Translations under genes and position numbers: made by a program
Notes under the pieces: generated by a model
The model's database searches: none
Told to the model about the DNA's origin: nothing
What the model saw: the letters and a program-made list of their open reading frames with translations, nothing else
Shown here: positions 1 to 4,428 of the stretch, piece after piece
Layout: each line of letters opens with the position of its first letter
How positions within the stretch are numbered: position 1 is the stretch's first letter
Assembly: GCA_902783445.1 (NCBI GenBank)
Contig: CACZQX010000019.1
Coordinates: forward strand, 1-5,949
Length of the DNA stretch: 5,949 nucleotides
Source: an uncultured Lachnospiraceae bacterium
GTDB lineage: Bacteria; Bacillota; Clostridia; Lachnospirales; Lachnospiraceae
Direction: 5' to 3'

Positions 1-42
1 AAGAAAAATTGTCGATAATCACTAATCCCAAGAAAAAATAGC

Positions 43-71
43 TTGACAAAAGAAAAATAAGGTTTTAAGAT
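43..71 (+). promoter_or_regulatory. Sigma-A-type promoter of the metal-sensor gene
   Basis: A perfect -35 hexamer TTGACA (43-48) is followed by a 17-bp spacer and a -10 hexamer TAAGAT (66-71, 4 of 6 matches to TATAAT). Transcription would start near 78, inside the long palindrome that begins at 73, so a repressor bound there would block initiation. The DNA upstream of and within the promoter carries A-rich tracts of the type AGAAAAAT (2-9, 31-39, 51-58), which could act as an UP-like element. The promoter is assigned from consensus only. Confidence 0.7.
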
Positions 72-72
72 A

Positions 73-114
73 AAGCTATAAATAGTTGAACAATTATTCA
101 ATTATTTATAGCTT
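73..114. promoter_or_regulatory. 42-bp palindromic operator for the ArsR/SmtB-family repressor
   Basis: The sequence is self-complementary around 93.5. Of 21 base pairs only two are mismatched (85/102 and 91/96). The core TTGAACAATTATTCAA (86-101) has the TTGA-N8-TCAA layout of SmtB/CzrA/CadC operators, and the outer arms AAGCTATAAATA (73-84) and TATTTATAGCTT (103-114) extend the symmetry. It starts just after the -10 box and covers the predicted transcription start. This is the expected position for autorepression by the sensor encoded at 185. In RNA it could also fold as a 5' stem-loop. Confidence 0.8.
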
Positions 115-184
115 CTTATACTTAAAACAATATTCATATATTTGTAAAGATAGTATTTTGGGGAAACTTGAAAGAGGGGTGCCG

Positions 185-547
185 ATGAAAGCTAATAATA
201 CAACGGATTGCGAAGTAATCCACGAAGATATTGTAAATAAAGTCAAAGAAGAAATGACAACGGCCGATGACTATTTAAATCTGGCTTCTTTGATGAAACT
301 TTTCGGAGACGGCACAAGAGTAATGATTTTGCACGCCCTTGAAAAAAACGAGATGTGTGTAGGCGATTTGGCAGTGCTTCTCGGAGTTACAAAATCTGCT
401 GTATCTCATCAGCTTAAACAGCTTAAAATGGCTAATCTTGTTAAATTCAGACGTGACGGTCAGATGATGTATTACTCATTGGCCGACGATCATGTCAGTC
501 GCATTATCGACTTGGGATTTGAGCATCTGGGATGCGATGAACACTAA
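185..547 (+). CDS. ArsR/SmtB-family metal-sensing transcriptional repressor (CadC/CzrA-like)
   Basis: A 120-residue winged-helix repressor predicted to shut off its own gene and the downstream pump until Zn2+, Cd2+ or Pb2+ binds. The HTH lies at about residues 59-82 with recognition helix SAVSHQLKQL (71-80), followed by a beta wing at about 86-99. The alpha-3 type ligands of SmtB/CadC are present: Cys9 and His13 in the N-terminal arm, Cys58 and Asp61 in EMCVGDLA, with the same spacing as SmtB Cys14/His18/Cys61/Asp64. The alpha-5 site shows Asp101, His103, His114 and, unusually, Cys117 where CadC has Glu and CzrA has His. The ATG at 185 is chosen because AGAGGGG (about 172-178) precedes it. 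A longer reading from TTG at 86 would begin inside the operator and add 33 residues with no family match. Homologues are called czrA, cadC or smtB. The exact metal is not decidable here. Confidence 0.93.
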   Translation: MKANNTTDCEVIHEDIVNKVKEEMTTADDYLNLASLMKLFGDGTRVMILHALEKNEMCVGDLAVLLGVTKSAVSHQLKQLKMANLVKFRRDGQMMYYSLADDHVSRIIDLGFEHLGCDEH

Positions 548-557
548 ATAATATAAC

Positions 558-579
558 TCCTTCATCAGATGATGAAGGA
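558..579 (+). other. Intergenic hairpin after the repressor gene
   Basis: A 9-bp perfect stem TCCTTCATC (558-566) and GATGAAGGA (571-579) closes a 4-base loop AGAT, starting 10 bases after the repressor stop codon. No run of T follows (TATTAATATGCTA), so it is not a standard intrinsic terminator. It could attenuate read-through from the repressor gene into the pump gene, or protect the 3' end of the upstream mRNA from nucleases. Confidence 0.5.
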
Positions 580-596
580 TATTAATATGCTAAAAG

Positions 597-617
597 GTTG
601 AGTAGTTGTTCAACTAT
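597..617. promoter_or_regulatory. Second operator-like site upstream of the ATPase gene
   Basis: TTGAGTAGTTGTTCAA (598-613) has the same TTGA-N8-TCAA framework as the core of the first operator and matches it at 12 of 16 positions. The right half TTGTTCAACTAT (606-617) is the exact reverse complement of 82-93, the left half of the first operator. A second nested palindrome TAGTTG-TT-CAACTA occupies 603-616. The simplest reading is a second binding site for the same repressor, giving the pump gene its own metal-controlled promoter. Confidence 0.65.
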
Positions 618-628
618 AAAACGATAAT
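598..628 (+). promoter_or_regulatory. Candidate promoter of the ATPase gene
   Basis: A -10-like hexamer GATAAT (623-628, 5 of 6 matches) lies 19 bp from TTGAGT (598-603, 4 of 6 matches to TTGACA). The spacer is longer than the usual 17 bp, so the promoter would be weak or need help. TATAAA (615-620) is an alternative -10 without a visible -35. The operator-like element covers the -35 region in either case. Read-through from the promoter at 43-71 may also supply the transcript. Confidence 0.35.
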
Positions 629-630
629 CA

Positions 631-668
631 TTTTCAAATTCCAAAGTTTAGCTTTAAGGATTTGAAAA
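631..668 (+). promoter_or_regulatory. Leader stem-loop ending at the Shine-Dalgarno of the ATPase gene
   Basis: TTTTCAAAT (631-639) and ATTTGAAAA (660-668) are perfect inverted copies. The stem continues inward through a CC/GG region with a small bulge and AAAG (643-646) with CTTT (652-655), leaving the loop TTTAG (647-651). The next bases are the Shine-Dalgarno AGAGGAAAGGG (668-678), so the structure ends where the ribosome binds. If transcription starts near 627-635, this hairpin would be at the very 5' end of the mRNA, a position known to stabilise transcripts in Firmicutes. It lacks a T run and is not a terminator. Confidence 0.55.
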
Positions 669-684
669 GAGGAAAGGGATAACT

Positions 685-2850
685 ATGAATAAGGTATTTA
701 TATTGAAAGGCTTGGACTGTCCGAATTGTTCGGCCAAAATAGAAAATGATGTTAGTAAATTAAACGAAGTATCTGTTGCTACGATTAATCTTATGAAACA
801 AAGCATTACTATCGAAAGTAATGAGGAAATAAAAGATCTTAAAGAAAAGCTGGAAAAAATCGTCCACAGATACGAACCGGATGTGGATGTTCTTGATGAA
901 TGTCATGAAGATCATCATTTCGGAGAGCATTTGGAATGCAGCTGTGGCTGTCATGAGCATGAGCATGGACACGAGCATCATCATGATGAGAAAAACGAAT
1001 TCAAAAGCATGCTTACAAGGCTTATTACAGGGGCGGCGATTTATGTGGCTGTAATTATAGCTACGCATTTGCTTAATCTTCCTTGGTATGCGGATCTAAT
1101 AGCATTTATCATTCCTTATGTTATTTTGGGATACGATGTTGTTCTTCACGCTCTTAAAAATATTGTAAGAGGTCGTGTCTTTGACGAACAGTTCCTTATG
1201 AGTTTGTCCAGTATTGCGGCCTTCTTTATAGGAGAATATCCTGAAGCGGTAGCGGTTATGTTATTCTACCAAATCGGTGAATTCTTGCAGGATATGGCTG
1301 TGGATCACTCCAGAAGAAATATTGCAAGCCTTATGGATATAAGACCGGACAGCGCAAATATCTATAAAGGCGGAGAAATGGTAAGCGTAGCTGCCAAGAG
1401 TGTTAAAGTCGGCGATATTATCGCGGTTAAGCCGGGAGAGCGCATTCCTCTTGACGGTCTTGTTGTAAAAGGCGATTCTATGCTGGACATGAGAGCACTT
1501 ACCGGAGAGTCGGTACCTAAAAGAATACGAACGGGCGAAACGGCTTTGTCCGGTTCCATTAACGAAACTGGTCTTTTGGAAATAAAAGTTACAAAAGTAT
1601 TCGGCGAATCCACGGTTTCGAAAATTATCGATATGGTGGAAAATGCATCTGCAAGAAAGGCAAAAACAGAGAACTTCGTTACAAAGTTTGCACGTTATTA
1701 CACTCCGATTGTGGTAATACTTGCCCTTTGCCTTGCTTTGTTGCCACCGCTTTTGCTTGGCCTTTCATGGTCCGACTGGATTACCAGAGCTATTGTTTGC
1801 CTTGTTGTATCTTGCCCTTGCGCAGTGGTTATTTCGGTACCCCTTGCATTTTTCGGCGGTATCGGTGCCGCATCGAAAAGAGGCGTACTCGTAAAAGGCA
1901 GCAACTATTTGGAAGCACTTAATTCTATTAAAACCGTTGTATTTGATAAAACCGGTACACTTACCAAAGGTGTATTCAGGGTTAACGAGATTTTGCCGGC
2001 TAAAGATATGACATCTGAAGAAGTTATTGAATATGCGGCTTTGGCGGAAAGTTTTTCCAATCACCCGATAGCAATCTCCATAATTAATGAATTTGAATCT
2101 TTGGGTAAAAACCTTGAAGTATCGAAGGCATCCGATTACAAAGAAATTGCGGGCAAGGGTATCAGCGTAAAAGTTTCGGAGTCCGGAAAAACAAGAGACT
2201 TGCTAGTGGGAAATGAAAAACTCATGAGCGAAAACAATATTGAATTTATGCCGAGCGAGCTTGTGGGAACAAAGATTTATCTTGCCCATGATGGTAAATA
2301 TTTGGGACTTATTCTCATATCCGACGAAATAAAAGAAGACGCCAAAGCGGCTGTTTTGGGCCTTAAAGAAATGGGTATTGAGAAATGCGTTATGTTAACA
2401 GGAGATGAAAACAAAATTGCAAATTACGTGGCAAATGAAATAGATATGGATGAATATCATGCGGAACTTCTTCCGGGAGATAAAGTGGACATAGTCGAAA
2501 AATTGTCAGAAAAATCCCTTGCATTCGTAGGCGACGGTATTAATGATGCACCTGTTCTTGCAAGAGCCGATGTGGGTATCGCCATGGGCGGCGTGGGAAG
2601 CGATGCGGCTATCGAGGCGGCAGATATAGTAATCATGACCGACGAACCGTCGAAAATCGTTGACGCCATTGATGTTGCAAAATCCACAAGACGAATAGTG
2701 GTTGAAAATATTGTGCTTGCCCTGGGCGTCAAATTTGCTTTTATAGTTTTGGGCTCGGTGGGTATCGCGGGCATGTGGTCGGCGGTATTCGGAGACGTGG
2801 GTGTTGCGCTTCTTGCATGCCTAAACTCCATGAGACTTTTAAGAAAATAA
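685..2850 (+). CDS. cadA: P1B-2-type heavy-metal ATPase exporting Zn2+/Cd2+/Pb2+ (CadA/ZntA family)
   Basis: A 721-residue membrane pump that uses ATP to move divalent soft metals out of the cytoplasm. An N-terminal heavy-metal-associated domain carries GLDCPNC (Cys12, Cys15). A His/Cys-rich linker follows (about 73-100, 11 His and 4 Cys), then the first membrane segments from about residue 113. The actuator loop has TGES (273-276), TM6 has CPC (377-379), the P domain has DKTGT with phosphorylated Asp421, the N domain has the HP motif (His460-Pro461), and TGD (572-574) and DGIND (617-621) follow. In the last membrane pair, Asn675, Lys683 and Asp704 match the Zn/Cd/Pb class; the 21-residue Lys-Asp distance is that of ZntA Lys693/Asp714. 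Copper ATPases lack this Lys/Asp pair. The start is supported by AGAGGAAAGGG seven bases upstream of the ATG. The gene is intact and lies 137 bp after its probable repressor. Confidence 0.96.
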   Translation: MNKVFILKGLDCPNCSAKIENDVSKLNEVSVATINLMKQSITIESNEEIKDLKEKLEKIVHRYEPDVDVLDECHEDHHFGEHLECSCGCHEHEHGHEHHHDEKNEFKSMLTRLITGAAIYVAVIIATHLLNLPWYADLIAFIIPYVILGYDVVLHALKNIVRGRVFDEQFLMSLSSIAAFFIGEYPEAVAVMLFYQIGEFLQDMAVDHSRRNIASLMDIRPDSANIYKGGEMVSVAAKSVKVGDIIAVKPGERIPLDGLVVKGDSMLDMRALTGESVPKRIRTGETALSGSINETGLLEIKVTKVFGESTVSKIIDMVENASARKAKTENFVTKFARYYTPIVVILALCLALLPPLLLGLSWSDWITRAIVCLVVSCPCAVVISVPLAFFGGIGAASKRGVLVKGSNYLEALNSIKTVVFDKTGTLTKGVFRVNEILPAKDMTSEEVIEYAALAESFSNHPIAISIINEFESLGKNLEVSKASDYKEIAGKGISVKVSESGKTRDLLVGNEKLMSENNIEFMPSELVGTKIYLAHDGKYLGLILISDEIKEDAKAAVLGLKEMGIEKCVMLTGDENKIANYVANEIDMDEYHAELLPGDKVDIVEKLSEKSLAFVGDGINDAPVLARADVGIAMGGVGSDAAIEAADIVIMTDEPSKIVDAIDVAKSTRRIVVENIVLALGVKFAFIVLGSVGIAGMWSAVFGDVGVALLACLNSMRLLRK

Positions 2851-2878
2851 GAAGGAGTATAATTCTAACAATATAAAA

Positions 2879-2907
2879 TTGCGGGCAAAAACAAAAAATG
2901 TTATAAT
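2879..2907 (+). promoter_or_regulatory. Extended -10 promoter of the pgmB operon
   Basis: A perfect TATAAT (2902-2907) is preceded by TGT (2899-2901), making an extended -10 element TGNTATAAT. TTGCGG (2879-2884) stands 17 bp upstream as a half-matching -35. Transcription would start near 2914, leaving a leader of about 97 nt before the ATG at 3011. No terminator is evident between the ATPase stop codon (2850) and this promoter, so some read-through from upstream is possible. Confidence 0.65.
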
Positions 2908-2933
2908 AGCTAGGTAGTTTTTATAGTAAAAAT

Positions 2934-2996
2934 GATATTCTTGTAACAAAATTTAAGCAAAAATATGAATTAATCTATGTAATTTTAAAGAATATC
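2934..2996 (+). promoter_or_regulatory. Leader inverted repeat upstream of pgmB
   Basis: GATATTCTT (2934-2942) and AAGAATATC (2988-2996) are perfect 9-bp inverted copies 45 bp apart. Inside them AAAATT (2948-2953) can pair with AATTTT (2981-2986). The 3' arm ends on the first base of the CGGAAAGGTAGG segment that holds the Shine-Dalgarno, so folding would place a stem directly against the ribosome-binding site. The DNA is AT-rich and the arms are far apart, so this may be chance. No known riboswitch class is recognised. Confidence 0.35.
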
Positions 2997-3010
2997 GGAA
3001 AGGTAGGATT

Positions 3011-3649
3011 ATGAAATATAAGGCAATTATTTTTGACCTTGATGGTGTAATTTGTTTCACGGACAAATATCACTATCTTGCATGGAAGGAAATGGCGGAC
3101 GAGATAGGCGTTTACTTTGACGAAGTTATCAATAACCGTCTTCGCGGCGTAAGCAGAATGGAAAGTTTGGACATTATTTTGGAGCGCAGCGAAAAAGAAT
3201 ATTCAGCCAAAGAAAAAGAAGAAATGGCATTCAAGAAAAATGAGCTTTACAAAAAGCTTCTTATGCAGATGACACCGGCGGATCTTTCAGATGAAGTAAA
3301 GAACAGCTTGGATAAATTAAGAGCCATGGGATTAAAACTTGCCATCGGTTCATCAAGTAAAAATACAAAACTTATTTTATCAAGAATAGGTCTAGAAGGC
3401 TTTTTTGACGAAATCAGCGACGGAACAAACATTACAAAGTCGAAACCCGACCCTGAAGTGTTTGTAAAAGCAGCACAGATGTTAAAACTTGATCCTGAAG
3501 ATTGTCTCGTGATAGAAGATGCCGAAGCGGGCATAGATGCTGCCGTTGCCGGCGGATTTGACAGCGCGGGACTTGGCGAAGCTTCAAAACACGGAAAAGT
3601 TACTTACCCACTGAAAAGCTTTGCAGACATTTTAAACGTAGTTGAATAA
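3011..3649 (+). CDS. pgmB: Beta-phosphoglucomutase (HAD superfamily)
   Basis: A 212-residue cytoplasmic enzyme predicted to interconvert beta-glucose 1-phosphate and glucose 6-phosphate, the step after maltose, trehalose or kojibiose phosphorylases. It lines up without gaps against the catalytic residues I recall for Lactococcus lactis beta-PGM: FDLDG with nucleophile Asp9 and acid/base Asp11, Thr17 and His21, RGVSR (45-49) with the phosphate-binding Arg49, Ser114 in GSSSKN with Lys117 and Asn118, Lys145 in KSKPDP, and Glu169-Asp170 binding Mg2+. The cap domain spans about 15-90 and contains PAD (89-91) as in the family. Position 45 is Arg where the L. lactis enzyme has Lys. No sugar phosphorylase is in the window, so its glucose 1-phosphate source must be encoded elsewhere. 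Shine-Dalgarno AGGTAGG lies just before the ATG. A related HAD sugar phosphatase is the main alternative. Confidence 0.87.
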   Translation: MKYKAIIFDLDGVICFTDKYHYLAWKEMADEIGVYFDEVINNRLRGVSRMESLDIILERSEKEYSAKEKEEMAFKKNELYKKLLMQMTPADLSDEVKNSLDKLRAMGLKLAIGSSSKNTKLILSRIGLEGFFDEISDGTNITKSKPDPEVFVKAAQMLKLDPEDCLVIEDAEAGIDAAVAGGFDSAGLGEASKHGKVTYPLKSFADILNVVE

Positions 3650-3684
3650 GCATAGTTTGTGCCTCTTGCGGAAAGGTAGGTAAA

Positions 3685-4290
3685 ATGGATAAAAAACTAT
3701 ATCAGAATTTCAGAAAACCCGTTGGTTTTGGTGGAAGAGCGGTACTTAAAAGCATGAATCAGGGCCACAAGCCTTTAAGAGACTGGCTTTTTAGCGCCAT
3801 TGATTTTGGCGCTTCCAATGAGATTCTTGATGTGGGATGCGGAAGCGGAGCCTTGATTGCTGACTTTGTAAAAAATACATCCGCCGAAAAAATAGATGGC
3901 ATGGATTTTAGCGAAGAAAGCGTAAAAGCATCCAAGAAAATGAACAAAAAAGAGCTTGGAAAAAGGGTAAACATATATCAAGCCGATATAACAAAAACCG
4001 ACTTTGATAACTACGAATATGATACAATAACGGCTTGCGAAACCGTCTACTTTTGGCCGGATGTTAAGGCTGCATTTAAAGAGGTATATAGGATTTTAAA
4101 ACCCGGCGGTCGTTTTATTATCATTTTGGAAGAATGCGATAAAGCAAGTGATGAAATGACCCATATTATCGACGGTATGGTGATTTACTCAAAAGAAGAG
4201 TTAACAAGCTGGCTTACTGAAGAAGGCTTTTCGTGTAAATGTCATTTTGCCGATAATCCACATTGGCTTATGGTTGAGGCAAGCAAATAA
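3685..4290 (+). CDS. Class I SAM-dependent methyltransferase, substrate unknown
   Basis: A 201-residue protein with one Rossmann-type methyltransferase domain (Methyltransf_11/25 type). Motif I is ILDVGCGSG (47-55), the ribose-binding acidic residue is Asp74 in GMDFS, an adenine-contacting Asp101 sits in QADI, motif IV-like YDTITACETVYFW covers 112-124, and RILKPGGRF (136-144) is the usual post-domain beta-turn. The N-terminal stretch FRKPVGFGGR (9-18) followed by MNQGHKPL (24-31) recurs in uncharacterised clostridial methyltransferases annotated loosely as UbiE-like. No membrane segment or signal peptide is seen. It follows pgmB by 35 bp without a terminator and shares the same CGGAAAGGTAGG ribosome-binding segment, so the two are probably co-transcribed. 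Nothing in the sequence reveals the acceptor, which may be a small molecule. A quinone function is not supported. Confidence 0.9.
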   Translation: MDKKLYQNFRKPVGFGGRAVLKSMNQGHKPLRDWLFSAIDFGASNEILDVGCGSGALIADFVKNTSAEKIDGMDFSEESVKASKKMNKKELGKRVNIYQADITKTDFDNYEYDTITACETVYFWPDVKAAFKEVYRILKPGGRFIIILEECDKASDEMTHIIDGMVIYSKEELTSWLTEEGFSCKCHFADNPHWLMVEASK

Positions 4291-4350
4291 AAAGCCGAAG
4301 AATAACTAATCGGACAAAAGGTTTAAAAGTTAAAAGATATAAAGAACATT

Positions 4351-4383
4351 AATAAAGGACGATGCATTGCATCGCCCTTTATT
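4351..4383. terminator. Bidirectional intrinsic terminator between convergent genes
   Basis: A 15-bp stem (4351-4365 with 4369-4383) closes a 3-base loop ATT. The only break is A4359 opposite C4375. On the plus strand it is followed by a T-rich stretch (TGTTTGTTATTTATT) and lies 60 bases after the methyltransferase stop. On the minus strand the A/C mismatch becomes a U-G pair, so the stem is unbroken, and it stands 45 bases after the penicillin-binding protein stop, followed by a moderately T-rich run. It can serve both operons, perhaps better for the minus-strand gene. Confidence 0.85.
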
Positions 4384-4428
4384 TGTTTGTTATTTATTGC
4401 AAAACCTTAAGTGACTTTTAGTGTTTTT

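Noticed and set aside
86..184. N-terminal extension of the repressor starting at TTG 86
   Set aside because: The TTG lies inside the operator core, has no Shine-Dalgarno, and the added 33 residues look like translated AT-rich leader. The ATG at 185 has a good Shine-Dalgarno and gives the family length.
558..579. Hairpin after the repressor gene as a full intrinsic terminator
   Set aside because: The stem is good but there is no T run after it, so it is recorded only as a hairpin.
597..628. MerR/ZntR-type promoter with a 19-bp spacer
   Set aside because: MerR-type operators lie centred between -35 and -10. Here the palindrome is centred near the -35, and the local regulator is ArsR-type.
760..1068. 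Antisense open frame opposite the His-rich part of the pump
   Set aside because: The Met-rich composition is the complement of His codons, there is no ribosome-binding site, and the opposite strand has a certain gene.
2457..2831. Antisense open frame of 124 codons opposite the end of the pump gene
   Set aside because: It is a codon-structure shadow of the ATPase P domain and last helices, with a Ser/Thr/Pro-rich low-complexity product and no initiation signal.
2851..2857. Shine-Dalgarno-like GAAGGAG directly after the ATPase stop codon
   Set aside because: No usable start codon follows at a suitable distance and no open frame exists before the next promoter. It may be a remnant of a lost gene, but nothing else supports that.
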